From positions 2,003,501 to 2,067,500 of the forward strand of contig NZ_CP067169.1 of the NCBI RefSeq assembly GCF_028553885.1: DNA of 64,000 nt, in the 5' to 3' direction. The notes beneath the pieces are model-generated. The model did not search any database. It was given only the letters and a program-made list of their open reading frames with translations, and had not been told where the DNA came from. Position 1 is the first letter of the stretch. Every line of letters begins with the position of its first letter. Positions 8,975 to 18,385 of this stretch are shown here, piece after piece. The DNA comes from Paracoccus aestuarii (lineage in GTDB: Bacteria; Pseudomonadota; Alphaproteobacteria; Rhodobacterales; Rhodobacteraceae). A program made the position numbers and the translations under genes.

Positions 8975-9958
8975 TCAGCGCGTTTCGGCAAGGTGGCATC
9001 GTACATAATGGTCGTCCTTCAGTTGGGTGACGGGCGGCAGCGTGCCGCGGCAGATCTCGCGCATCTGGGGGCAGCGCGCGGCAAAGGGACAGCCCCGGCT
9101 GTCGGGACGGCGGACCGGGATCTCGGCGCGCCTGGCCTGCGGGGGCTGGGCCTGACGGCGGCGGCCGGGTTGCGGGACCGCGTCCAGCAGCAGGCGCGTA
9201 TAGGGGTGGAACGGGGTCTGCGTGACGCTGTCGCTTTCGCCCCATTCGACCATATGGCCCACATACATGACCGCCGTGCGTTCCGCGAAATAGCGCGCGG
9301 TGGCGATGTCATGGGTGATGTACATGAAGCCGATCCCGTCGCGCTTCATGTCATCCATCAGGTTCAGGATGCCGAGCCGGATCGACACGTCCAGCATCGA
9401 GATCGGCTCATCCGCCAGGATAAATTGCGCCCCCACCGCGACGGCCCGCGCGATGGCCACGCGCTGACGCTGGCCGCCCGACAGCTCGTGCGGGTATTTG
9501 TCGGCGGTCTGGGCGGCGGGCGACAGGCCCACGCGGGTCAGGGTGGCGATGACCTGATCCTCGATCCGGGCGGAGGACAGGTCCGGGTGATGCAGGCGCA
9601 AGGGCCGCGCGATGTGGTGGCGGATCGTGTGGACCGGGTTCAGCGAGCCGAACGGGTCCTGAAAGATCATCTGGACCTTGGCCGCATAATCCCGCCGCGA
9701 GGGCTGTCGCCCCGGCGCCAGGATGTCATGCCCATCGACCAGGATGCGCCCGGCGGTCGGTTTCACGATGCGGCTGATGGCGCGGGCGGTGGTGCTCTTG
9801 CCGCTGCCGCTTTCGCCGACGATGGCCAAGGCCTCGCCCGCGCGGAGCGTCAGGCTGACATCATGGGCGGTGCGGATATGGTCGCGCCGGAACAGCCCGC
9901 CGCCGACGGGAAAGTCGATCATCAGGTTCTCGACGCGGATCTCGCTGATCTGGGTCAT
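8975..9958 (-). CDS. Oligopeptide/oligosaccharide ABC transporter ATP-binding protein (OppF/DppF type)
   Basis: 327-residue ATPase subunit of an Opp/Dpp-type importer, acting at the cytoplasmic face of the membrane. Walker A GESGSGKST lies near residue 48, the signature [14 protein letters not shown] near 157 and Walker B FILADEPIS near 177. The C-terminal oligopeptide-transporter domain with its cysteine pattern (CPFAARCPQMREIC) is present. Overlaps the upstream ATPase gene by an ATGA and is followed directly by the beta-glucosidase gene, which argues that the cargo is a beta-linked oligosaccharide rather than a peptide. Confidence 0.93.
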   Translation of the reverse strand: MTQISEIRVENLMIDFPVGGGLFRRDHIRTAHDVSLTLRAGEALAIVGESGSGKSTTARAISRIVKPTAGRILVDGHDILAPGRQPSRRDYAAKVQMIFQDPFGSLNPVHTIRHHIARPLRLHHPDLSSARIEDQVIATLTRVGLSPAAQTADKYPHELSGGQRQRVAIARAVAVGAQFILADEPISMLDVSIRLGILNLMDDMKRDGIGFMYITHDIATARYFAERTAVMYVGHMVEWGESDSVTQTPFHPYTRLLLDAVPQPGRRRQAQPPQARRAEIPVRRPDSRGCPFAARCPQMREICRGTLPPVTQLKDDHYVRCHLAETR

Positions 9959-10941
9959 GCGGCATCCTCGCGCGCTTGGGTCAGCAGGTGGCAGGCGGCG
10001 CGATGGCCGGGGCAGCCGGGCACGGCGGCCAGCGCGGGCTCGACCCGGTCGCAGGGGGCGAAGCGCGCCGGGCAGCGGGCCTGGAAATTGCAGCCCTGCG
10101 GCAGTTTCAGCAGGTTCACCGGGCTGCCGGGAATGCCGGTCAGCCGGGTCTTGGGGCCGTGGATTGTCGGGAAGGACCCGACAAGCCCCTGCGTATAGGG
10201 GTGGCGCGGATCGTCCAGCACCTGCGCGGCCGTGCCGGTCTCGACCAGATTGCCCGCATACATGATGCCGATGCGGTCGCAGATCTCGCCCATCAGGCCC
10301 AGATCATGCGAGATGAACAGCGTGGCGAAGCCATGCTCGCGCTTCAGGACGGCCAGTTCGTCCATGATCTCGCGTTCCACGACCACGTCCAGCGCGGTGG
10401 TGGGTTCGTCCATGACGATCAGCTTCGGCTCCAGCGCCAGGCTGATGGCGATGACGACGCGCTGGCGCATCCCCCCCGACAGCTGGTGCGGATAGGAGGC
10501 CATGCGCCCGCGCGCGATGCCCACCTGTTCCAGCAGCGCCTCGCCCCGCGCCCAGGCCTCGTCATGGCGGACGCGGCGATGGGCCAGGATCACGTCGGTC
10601 AGCTGCTCGCCGATGGTGATGACCGGGTTCAGCGCGTTCATCGCCGATTGGAACACCATCGAGACCTGGTTCCAGCGGAACGCGCGCAGCTCGGCATCCG
10701 TCATGGCCAGCACGTCGCGGCCCTGAAACAGGATGCGCCCTTCGGTGACCAAAGCGGGCGGCGTGTGCATCCGGGTGATGGCAAAGGCCAAGGTCGATTT
10801 CCCGCAGCCGGATTCGCCGGCAAGGCCGAAGGTCTCGCCCGGATGGATGTCCAGCGACACGCGGTTCACCGCGCGGGCATCGCCCGCCGCCGTGACGTAA
10901 TCGACGGATACCGATTGCAGGGACAGAAGCGGCGCGGTCAT
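9955..10941 (-). CDS. Oligopeptide/oligosaccharide ABC transporter ATP-binding protein (OppD/DppD type)
   Basis: 328-residue ATPase subunit pairing with the downstream OppF-like protein. It begins MTAPLLSLQSVSVDYVTAAG; Walker A GESGCGKST is near residue 42, the signature LSGGMRQRVVIAISL near 160 and Walker B LIVMDEPTTALD near 180. The C-terminal cysteine-containing oligopeptide-ABC domain (GCNFQARCPARFAPC) is present. The start at 10941 overlaps the stop of the permease gene (ATGA). A longer in-frame opening to 11394 is only the shadow of the permease gene. Confidence 0.94.
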   Translation of the reverse strand: MTAPLLSLQSVSVDYVTAAGDARAVNRVSLDIHPGETFGLAGESGCGKSTLAFAITRMHTPPALVTEGRILFQGRDVLAMTDAELRAFRWNQVSMVFQSAMNALNPVITIGEQLTDVILAHRRVRHDEAWARGEALLEQVGIARGRMASYPHQLSGGMRQRVVIAISLALEPKLIVMDEPTTALDVVVEREIMDELAVLKREHGFATLFISHDLGLMGEICDRIGIMYAGNLVETGTAAQVLDDPRHPYTQGLVGSFPTIHGPKTRLTGIPGSPVNLLKLPQGCNFQARCPARFAPCDRVEPALAAVPGCPGHRAACHLLTQAREDAA

Positions 10942-11855
10942 GCCCGGCCCTCCCGGCGCTTGGCGTCCAGCGTGGCGGCCATGCGGCGCCAGCGCTTCAT
11001 CTGCGGGCCGGTGCGCAGGCGCGGGTTCGACACCTGGTCGATCGAGATGTTCAGAAGCGCCAGACCCCCGCCCACCAGCGCGATCAGCGTGCCGGGGACC
11101 AGAAACTCCCACCAAGCGCCGACCAGGAAGGCCTGCGAGCTTTGCGCCCAGTAGAGCATCGTGCCCCAGCTGACCACGGTCGGATCGCCGAGGCCCAGAA
11201 ACTCCAGCCCCGCCTGCGCGCCGATGGCGTAAAGCGCGGTGCCCACGAACATGCCCGCGGCCAGGCTGATCAGGTTCGGCAGGATCTCGACCGCGATGAT
11301 GCGCCAGCGGCTCTCGCCCATGATCTCGGCCGCGGTGACGAATTCCTTGCGGCGCAGCGACAGGGTCTGGGCGCGCATCACCCGCGCCCCCCAAGGCCAG
11401 GAGGTCAGCCCCAGGATCACCGCGATCACGAAGGGCCCGACATTGCCCAGGAATGCCGCGAGGATGATCAGCAGGGGAAGCTGCGGAAAGACCAGCATGA
11501 TGTTGGTGACCGCCATCAGGCCTTCGTCGATGCGGCCGCCCGCATAGCCCGCGCCGACCCCCACGGCCAAGGCGATTGCGGTGGTCAGCCCGGCCGCGGC
11601 CAAGGCCACAATCAGCGACACACGCCCGCCATGCAGCGCCTGCGCGGCCACGTCCTTGCCCGCGCGGGTGGTGCCCATGATATGTTCGGCCGAGGGCGGC
11701 TGATGGGGCCGGCCCACGCGCCGGTCGGGATCATGGGGCGAGATCAGCGGTGCCGCCAGGCACAGCGCCACCACCAGCGCGATCAGCGCACTGCCGATGA
11801 TGCCGGCATTGTTGCCGCGATAGAACCGCGTCAGGCGGGACAGGATCTTGGTCAT
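10938..11855 (-). CDS. ABC transporter permease (OppC/DppC type)
   Basis: About 305 residues with an N-terminal membrane helix (IIGSALIALVVALCLAAPLI) followed by a periplasmic stretch and the BPD_transp_1 core of five more helices, the usual DppC layout. The EAA loop that docks on the ATPase reads TAAEIMGESRWRIIAVEILP. The start at 11855 is decided by a strong GAGGAGG site 6 bases upstream, lying inside the end of the OppB-like gene; the longer in-frame ATG at 11897 lacks one. Part of the five-gene importer operon. Confidence 0.93.
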   Translation of the reverse strand: MTKILSRLTRFYRGNNAGIIGSALIALVVALCLAAPLISPHDPDRRVGRPHQPPSAEHIMGTTRAGKDVAAQALHGGRVSLIVALAAAGLTTAIALAVGVGAGYAGGRIDEGLMAVTNIMLVFPQLPLLIILAAFLGNVGPFVIAVILGLTSWPWGARVMRAQTLSLRRKEFVTAAEIMGESRWRIIAVEILPNLISLAAGMFVGTALYAIGAQAGLEFLGLGDPTVVSWGTMLYWAQSSQAFLVGAWWEFLVPGTLIALVGGGLALLNISIDQVSNPRLRTGPQMKRWRRMAATLDAKRREGRA

Positions 11856-11865
11856 GGCGGCCTCC

Positions 11866-12840
11866 TCAGCTGCGCAGACGGGGATCGAGCCAGACATAGA
11901 GCATGTCGGCGATGAAATTGGCGGCCAGCACCCCCAGCACGATCAGCAGGAAACAGGCCTGCATCAGCGGATAATCCCGCGCCGCGACCGCCCTGACGAT
12001 CAGCTGACCGATGCCGGGATAGTTGAAGACCGTCTCGACGAAGACCTGCCCCGCCACGGCAAAGCCGAGCGCCATCGAGGCGGCGGTGACCACCGGCAGG
12101 ATGGCGTTGCGGGCGGCATAGCGGCGCATGATGCGGTTCGTGGGCAGGCCCTTGGCGCGGGCCATGGCGATGTAATCCTCGCCCAGCACGTTCACCATCG
12201 CGTTGCGCATGGTGAAGACCCAGGTGGCGATCATCGAGATCAGCAGCGTCAAGAGCGGCAGGACCGCATGCATCACCACGCTGGCCACGAAATCCAGAGA
12301 CCAGCCGGGGCGCAGGTTCGGGTTGAAGCCGAAACCCAGGGGAAACCAGCCGAGCGTCAGCGCAAAGATGAAGAACATCGCCAAGGCGGTCACCGCCTGC
12401 GGCATTGAGGCCGCGAACTGCCAGATCACCGGCGCGAAGCGGTCCACGCGCCCGCCCCGGTGATAGGCCGCGTAGAGCCCGAAGCCGCAGCCGATCCCGA
12501 TGGCCAGCACCGTGGCCGCCCCGGCCAGCAGCACCGTCCAAGGCAGCGTCCCCGCCAGCACCGTCGTCACCGGGGTCGGGAACATCATGATCGACGGGCC
12601 CAGATCCAGCATCAGCACGCTGCGCAGGTATTGCAGGTATTGCTGCCACAGCGGCGCATCGACAAAGCCCAGCATCTCGCGATAGGCGGCGATGGTCTCG
12701 GGCGGCATCCGCCCGCCGGCTGCGGCGAACATCGCATCGACCGGATCGCCGGGCATCAGCCGCGGGATCAGGAAGTTGAAGGTGATCGCCACGAAGACGG
12801 CCACCAGATAGAAGGCGAGGCGACGGATCACGAAGGCCAT
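11866..12840 (-). CDS. ABC transporter permease (OppB/DppB type)
   Basis: 324-residue inner-membrane permease with the typical N-terminal FVIRRLAFYLVAVFVAITFNFLI helix, then a periplasmic loop and five core helices. The N-terminal LIPRLMPGDPVDAM motif is diagnostic of OppB-like subunits, and the ATPase-docking EAA loop reads IAMARAKGLPTNRIMRRYAARN. Forms the heterodimeric pore with the OppC-like protein. Preceded 25 bp upstream by the solute-binding protein gene. Confidence 0.95.
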   Translation of the reverse strand: MAFVIRRLAFYLVAVFVAITFNFLIPRLMPGDPVDAMFAAAGGRMPPETIAAYREMLGFVDAPLWQQYLQYLRSVLMLDLGPSIMMFPTPVTTVLAGTLPWTVLLAGAATVLAIGIGCGFGLYAAYHRGGRVDRFAPVIWQFAASMPQAVTALAMFFIFALTLGWFPLGFGFNPNLRPGWSLDFVASVVMHAVLPLLTLLISMIATWVFTMRNAMVNVLGEDYIAMARAKGLPTNRIMRRYAARNAILPVVTAASMALGFAVAGQVFVETVFNYPGIGQLIVRAVAARDYPLMQACFLLIVLGVLAANFIADMLYVWLDPRLRS

Positions 12841-12865
12841 GGCGGGCTCCCCCCTTTGGCGCGGC

Positions 12866-14521
12866 TTACTTCTGGTAGAGACGCTCGAAGGCGATCAGCT
12901 TGCGGCCCGCGGAATAGAAGACGGGCTGCACGAAGGGATCCTCGGCTGTGGGCCAGCCGCCGATGCGGGTGCTGTTGTACTGATACCAGGTCGGGTTCGA
13001 GAACAGCGGGATGAAGGGCAGGTTCTCGCCCGTGAAGGTCATCAGGCGGTCCAGGATGTCGCGCCGCTCGGCCTCGTCGGTGGTCTGGCCATAGGCGTCG
13101 ATCAGCGCGCCCAGATCGTCCGAGGCCATGCCATGGCCGGCATGCCAGCTCTGGCCCACGCGGTCGGGGTGGTAATAGTCGTTATAGGTCTGGATCGGAT
13201 CGACCGCCGCCAGCGACCAGGACATCGAGGCGTCATAGGTCCCCTCCTTCAGCGCCGCGTCATAGACCGACCAGTCGACCGAACGGACCTGCGCGGTGAT
13301 GCCGATATCAGCCAGGTTCTCGGCGATGATCTGGGCGGACTGGATCCAGTCGGTCCAGCCGTTCACCACATGGATGTCGAAACCGATGGGCGTGCCGTCC
13401 GGCAGTTCGCGCCGCCCGTCGCCGTTGCTGTCCAGATAACCCGCCTGATCCAGCAGCGCGTTGGCGGCATCGGGGTCGTAGGTCAGGAGGCTCTCGAACT
13501 CAGCGTCCAGATCGTCGTTGAGCCAGGCCTCGAAGTAATCGCCCAGGCCTGTGGCGCGCGTGGCGACGGTCGGATAGCCATAGCCCGCCAGATCGACGAT
13601 CGCCTCGCGGTCCATCGCCATGGACATGGCGCGGCGCACATCGGCGTTGTCGAAGGGCGCGCGGGCGGTGTTCACATAGAGGTTGATGAGGTCGTTCGGC
13701 GGATACCAGTAGCGGTGGTTCTCCGGGTCGCGGGCGACGAAGGTGCGGTCGATATCGGCGATGAAATTGGCGCCCCAATCGATCTCTCCGGCCATCAGCG
13801 CGGGCTGGATCTGGGAATTGTCGGAATATTGCCGGAAGCGGATGCAGTCGAGGAACGGCAGCCCCTCGGCCGCGCGGTAGTAGTTCGGGTTGCGGCAGAT
13901 CTCGATCTGGTTCGACTGCGCCGAGACGACCTCGGTGATCGGGCCGGACCCGACCGGGTTCGGGTTGCGGAAGGTCAGCTTGTCCTCGACATCGGCCCAG
14001 ATGTGCTGGGGCACGATGAAGGCGGGCTCCAGATACCAGTCCAGCGTCGAATCCGGGCGTGACATGTTGATGCGCACGGTCAGCGGATCGACCACCGCGA
14101 CGCCCGCGATCAGCCCGTCGGACCATTTGCCCGACTTGTCCAACGCCGCATCCGTCTGACCCAACGCCAGCGAGAAGGCCACGTCCTCGGCATCCAGAAC
14201 CTCGCCATCCGACCAGGTCAGGCCGTCCTTCAGCCGGATCGTCATGGATGTCAGGTCATCGGCATAATCGAAGCCCTCGGCCAGGCGGAATTCCACCTCG
14301 CGGGTCATGACGTTATGGACCCAGAGCGGCTCGAACATGGTGCCGCGGACCATGTCCTCCTGCGCGTTCGAGAAGGGGTTGAAATCATCCGTCAGCGTCG
14401 GCGCGATGATGGGCACGGTCAGCGTGCCCCCCTGCGCGGGGGTCTGCGCCAGCGCAGGGCCGGTCAGCAGCGCGGCGCAGGTGGCCGTCAGGATGAAATG
14501 GGGCCGGGTCTTGGGTCGCAT
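12866..14521 (-). CDS. ABC transporter family 5 extracellular solute-binding protein
   Basis: Periplasmic SBP_bac_5 receptor, 551 residues. A clear Sec signal peptide (MRPKTRPHFILTATCAALLT with cleavage after ALA-Q) precedes a mature domain with DDFNPFSNAQEDMVRGTMFEPL and the conserved LKDGLTWSDGEVLDAEDVAFS segment near residue 110. The start at 14521 is supported by AGGAGG seven bases upstream; a longer in-frame opening would run through the operators. Ligands of family 5 receptors include peptides and cello- or other beta-oligosaccharides; the adjacent beta-glucosidase and LacI regulator favour the latter. First gene of the importer operon. Confidence 0.93.
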   Translation of the reverse strand: MRPKTRPHFILTATCAALLTGPALAQTPAQGGTLTVPIIAPTLTDDFNPFSNAQEDMVRGTMFEPLWVHNVMTREVEFRLAEGFDYADDLTSMTIRLKDGLTWSDGEVLDAEDVAFSLALGQTDAALDKSGKWSDGLIAGVAVVDPLTVRINMSRPDSTLDWYLEPAFIVPQHIWADVEDKLTFRNPNPVGSGPITEVVSAQSNQIEICRNPNYYRAAEGLPFLDCIRFRQYSDNSQIQPALMAGEIDWGANFIADIDRTFVARDPENHRYWYPPNDLINLYVNTARAPFDNADVRRAMSMAMDREAIVDLAGYGYPTVATRATGLGDYFEAWLNDDLDAEFESLLTYDPDAANALLDQAGYLDSNGDGRRELPDGTPIGFDIHVVNGWTDWIQSAQIIAENLADIGITAQVRSVDWSVYDAALKEGTYDASMSWSLAAVDPIQTYNDYYHPDRVGQSWHAGHGMASDDLGALIDAYGQTTDEAERRDILDRLMTFTGENLPFIPLFSNPTWYQYNSTRIGGWPTAEDPFVQPVFYSAGRKLIAFERLYQK

Positions 14522-14547
14522 GGTGATCCTCCTTCTCTGCAACGGGA

Positions 14548-14563
14548 ATCTGTAACGTTGCAG
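14548..14563. promoter_or_regulatory. LacI-type operator 1 (putative)
   Basis: ATCTGTAACGTTGCAG: a near-palindrome centred on AACGTT, the reverse complement of operator 2 with one mismatch. It lies between the importer operon and its divergent LacI regulator. Confidence 0.75.
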
Positions 14564-14580
14564 CCGCTCCTGCCCCGCAC

Positions 14581-14596
14581 CTACAACGTTACAGAT
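14581..14596. promoter_or_regulatory. LacI-type operator 2 (putative)
   Basis: CTACAACGTTACAGAT, containing the TGTAACGTTRCA core in inverse orientation to operator 1. The two sites start 33 bp apart, about three helical turns. A palindromic TTGACATGTCAA at 14596-14607 offers a -35-like TTGACA on both strands next to it. Confidence 0.75.
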
Positions 14597-14652
14597 TGAC
14601 ATGTCAAGCGCGCGGCGCCACAACCGTGTCGCAACGACGCATGGGCATCCGA

Positions 14653-15651
14653 ATGACGACATCACCGAAACGGCGCCCCACCCTGCGCACGATCGCCGAT
14701 CTCAGCGGGCTGGCGGTGACGACCGTCTCGCGTGCCCTGGGCGACGCGCCGGACATCAGCGCCGAGACCAAGCGCAATGTCCGCCGCATCGCCGATCAGG
14801 TGGGCTATGTCCCCGACCGCGCGGGCGTGCGCCTGCGCACCGGGCGCACCAATGTCATCGCGCTGATCCTGCCATCCGAGGATGACGCCCTGACGCTGAC
14901 CTCGCGGCTGATCGCATCGGTCGCGGCGGGGCTCGGCGGGACGCCCTATCACCTGGTCATGGTGCCCGAACTGCCCGGGCAGACGCTGATGGACCCGGTC
15001 CGCTATGTGGTCGAGACGCGGTCGGCCGATGCGCTGATCCTGAACCGCATCCAGCCGCAGGACCCACGCATCGCCTATCTGCGCGACCGCGGCTTTCCCT
15101 TCGTCACCCATGGCCGGTCGGACTGGCAGGCCGATCATGCCTGGTTCGATTATGACAACCACGCCTTCGGTCGGGTGGCGCTGGCGCGTCTGGCGGATCG
15201 CGGGCGGCGGTCGATCCTGCTGATCGGCCCGCCCCGCGACCAGACCTATGGCCGCGACATGCACGAGGGCGTCGCCGCCGAGGCCCACGACCGCGGCATC
15301 GCCCTGCATGGCGAAGACGGCATCTCCAGCGATTCGCCGCGCGAGGCGGTGGCCCGCGCCGTCGACCGCGCCCTGTCGCGCGGGGCCGATATCGACGGGC
15401 TGATCGTCGCATCCCCCAGCGCCGCCATGGCCGCCATCGCCGCGCTGGAGGCGCGCGGCCACAAGATCGGCCACAGCATCGACGTCTTCGCCAAGGAGAC
15501 CTTTCCCGTCCTGGACCTGTTCCGCCCCGGCATCCTGACCCAGCACGAGGACATCGCCCGCGCCGGACAGTTCCTGGCCCGCGCCGCCCTGGCCGAGATC
15601 GGCCGCACGGACAGCCCCCCGATGCAGCATCTGGACGGCCCCACCCCCTGA
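14653..15651 (+). CDS. LacI family transcriptional regulator of the beta-glucoside importer
   Basis: About 332 residues. The N-terminal helix-turn-helix is [20 protein letters not shown] (residues about 9-28), with the hinge region through about 60, followed by a periplasmic-binding-protein-like sensor domain ([17 protein letters not shown] onward). Several in-frame ATGs exist (14596, 14641, 14653); the last puts the helix-turn-helix at its usual distance from the N-terminus, while 14596 would begin inside operator 2. Transcribed divergently from the importer operon, so it most likely represses the operon and itself until a sugar binds. Confidence 0.92.
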   Translation: MTTSPKRRPTLRTIADLSGLAVTTVSRALGDAPDISAETKRNVRRIADQVGYVPDRAGVRLRTGRTNVIALILPSEDDALTLTSRLIASVAAGLGGTPYHLVMVPELPGQTLMDPVRYVVETRSADALILNRIQPQDPRIAYLRDRGFPFVTHGRSDWQADHAWFDYDNHAFGRVALARLADRGRRSILLIGPPRDQTYGRDMHEGVAAEAHDRGIALHGEDGISSDSPREAVARAVDRALSRGADIDGLIVASPSAAMAAIAALEARGHKIGHSIDVFAKETFPVLDLFRPGILTQHEDIARAGQFLARAALAEIGRTDSPPMQHLDGPTP

Positions 15652-15680
15652 CCGTCACGCCACCGTCACCGTCCCGTCCG
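15652..15680 (+). promoter_or_regulatory. Pho-box-like direct repeats upstream of phnC (putative PhoB site)
   Basis: CCGTCAC at 15652-15658, CCGTCAC at 15663-15669 and CCGTCCG at 15674-15680: three 7-bp units with an exact 11-bp period. This is the unit size and spacing of the alphaproteobacterial Pho box (CTGTCAT-N4-CTGTCAT). It lies just upstream of the phosphonate transporter operon. Confidence 0.7.
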
Positions 15681-15733
15681 CAAAAGGTCACGCATCGCCG
15701 CTAGACGGCCCCTCGAAGATAGTGAGAGGGCCC

Positions 15734-16552
<819 letters not shown>

Positions 16553-16575
16553 TCCCGAAAAACCGGAGAACCCTG

Positions 16576-17475
16576 ATGACCCGTCTGATGACCCTGCTGG
16601 CCACCACCGCGGCCCTGGCCACCCCGCTCCATGCGCAGGAGATCACCGAGTTTCGCATCGGCCTGCTGGGCGGCGAGAACGCCCAGGACCGCATGGCGTC
16701 GAACGAATGCCTGCGCGCCTATGCCGAGGAGGCGCTCGGCGTGCCGACGCGCCTGTTCACCCCCGCCGATTACAACGGCGTGATCCAGGGCCTGCTGGGC
16801 GGGTCACTGGACATGGCCTGGCTGGGCGCATCCGCCTATGCCGCCGTCTTCGTCGCCGACGAGGACGCGGTCGAGCCGGTGCTGGTCAAGACCAACATGG
16901 ATGGCAGCTATACCTATCATTCGATCGGCTTTGCCCGCGCCGACAGCGGCATCACCTCGCTGGACGACATGCAGGGTCGGTCCTTCGCCTTCGCCGACCC
17001 GAACTCGACCTCGGGCTTCCTGATCCCCAATGTCGAACTGCCCGAGGCGGGCTATTCCATGACCGAGGGCGAGTATTTCAGCCGCATCGCCTTTTCGGGC
17101 GGCCATGAACAATCCATCATCGGCGTCGTGAACGGCGATTTCGACGCGGGCGTGACCTGGGCCGACGGCCAGGGCGAATGGGAGGACGGCTATAATTCCG
17201 GCGCCCTGCGCAAGGCCGCGGATGCGGGCATCGTCGACATGAACGACATCGTCGAGATCTGGAAATCCTCGCCCATCCCGGAAGGCCCGGTGGTGATCCG
17301 CAAAGCCCTGCCCGATGACGTCAAGCAGACCATGATCGACCTGGTCGCCGCCATGCACGAGACCGACCCCGAATGCGCCTATGGCATCGCCGCGGGCGAG
17401 ACCTCGGGCTTCACCCCCGTCACCCACGAGGAATACGAGACGATCATCGCCATCCGCCGCGCCGAGATGAACTGA
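16576..17475 (+). CDS. phnD: Phosphonate ABC transporter substrate-binding protein
   Basis: 299-residue periplasmic receptor. The signal peptide MTRLMTLLATTAALATPLHA is followed by QEITEFRIGLLGGENAQDR, the usual PhnD opening. Ligand-contact motifs are LGASAYAAV (about residue 80), ADPNSTSGFLIPN (about 145, the Ser-Thr-Ser phosphonate pocket) and FDAGVTWADG (about 190). A GGAGAA ribosome site precedes the ATG. A strong hairpin follows the gene and may hold receptor mRNA above permease mRNA. Confidence 0.95.
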   Translation: MTRLMTLLATTAALATPLHAQEITEFRIGLLGGENAQDRMASNECLRAYAEEALGVPTRLFTPADYNGVIQGLLGGSLDMAWLGASAYAAVFVADEDAVEPVLVKTNMDGSYTYHSIGFARADSGITSLDDMQGRSFAFADPNSTSGFLIPNVELPEAGYSMTEGEYFSRIAFSGGHEQSIIGVVNGDFDAGVTWADGQGEWEDGYNSGALRKAADAGIVDMNDIVEIWKSSPIPEGPVVIRKALPDDVKQTMIDLVAAMHETDPECAYGIAAGETSGFTPVTHEEYETIIAIRRAEMN

Positions 17476-17491
17476 TCCGACCGACCGACAC

Positions 17492-17528
17492 GGCCGGGCC
17501 CCATGCCGGGGTCCGGCCCCTTTGCTTT
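17492..17528 (+). terminator. Intercistronic hairpin after phnD (attenuator or mRNA stabiliser)
   Basis: An 11-bp stem, GGCCGGGCCCC with GGGGTCCGGCC (one G-T pair), closes a five-base loop and is followed by the T-rich TTTGCTTT at 17521-17528. It lies between the receptor gene and the permease genes. Confidence 0.65.
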
Positions 17529-17539
17529 CCGGGGGACGC

Positions 17540-18385
17540 ATGGCACTGGCCGAAATCCGCGACGACTATCTGGGGCTGGTGCGCCGACGCCGCATCTATG
17601 GCGGGCTGCTGATCGTCGTCTTCGTGGCGATGATGGTGTCGGGCTTCCGCCTGGCCGATGACCGCAATGCGGGCGGCTTCTGGCAGGGCCTGCACCAGAT
17701 CGGCGATTTCTCCGCCGCCTTGGTGACCGAGGCCGCGCAGAAATGGACCAACCTGCCCGGCCACATGCTGGCCGCCGTGCCCGCCCTGATCGAGACGCTG
17801 AACATCGCGCTGGTCGCCACGCTGATCGGCTGTCTGGCGGGCACGGCCCTGTCGCTGGCCGCCACGCGCGGGCTGGCCCGCTGGCCGCGCCTGGTGCCCG
17901 TCGCGCGGCGCCTGTCGGACATCTTCCGCGCCATACCGGAAATCGTGATCGCGCTGGTCCTGATCTTCATCCTGGGCGGCGGCCCGGTCCCTGCCGTCAT
18001 CGCCATCGCCGTCCATACGGCGGGCGCGATGGGCAAGCTGTTCTCGGAGGTCAACGAGAACGTGGACCTGAAGCCGGTCGAGGGGCTGGCCTCGGTCGGC
18101 GCCACCTGGTCGCAGCGCATCTGGCTGGGGGTGATCCCGCAGGTCGCGCCCAACTACCTGTCCTATTCCCTGCTGCGGTTGGAGATCAACATCCGCGCCT
18201 CGGCCATCCTGGGCTTCGTCGGCGCGGGCGGCATCGGATACGAGCTGCGCAACGCCATGACCTTCGGGCAGGGCAAGTTCGACCAGGCGGCGGCGATCTT
18301 TCTGCTGCTCTTCGCCACGATCGTCGTCGTGGACCAGATCTCGGGCCTGGCCCGCCACCGCCTGACCCACGGAGCCCCCGCATGA
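17540..18385 (+). CDS. phnE: Phosphonate ABC transporter permease, first subunit
   Basis: 281-residue inner-membrane permease. The first helix (IYGGLLIVVFVAMMVSGF, residues about 16-34) is followed by a short periplasmic stretch and the BPD_transp_1 core. The ATPase-docking loop is EGLASVGATWSQRIWLGVIPQ near residue 180, and DIFRAIPEIVIALVLIFI is a typical PhnE segment. ATG 17540 has GGGGGAC just upstream. Overlaps the second permease gene by ATGA, indicating co-translation of a heterodimeric pore. Confidence 0.95.
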   Translation: MALAEIRDDYLGLVRRRRIYGGLLIVVFVAMMVSGFRLADDRNAGGFWQGLHQIGDFSAALVTEAAQKWTNLPGHMLAAVPALIETLNIALVATLIGCLAGTALSLAATRGLARWPRLVPVARRLSDIFRAIPEIVIALVLIFILGGGPVPAVIAIAVHTAGAMGKLFSEVNENVDLKPVEGLASVGATWSQRIWLGVIPQVAPNYLSYSLLRLEINIRASAILGFVGAGGIGYELRNAMTFGQGKFDQAAAIFLLLFATIVVVDQISGLARHRLTHGAPA

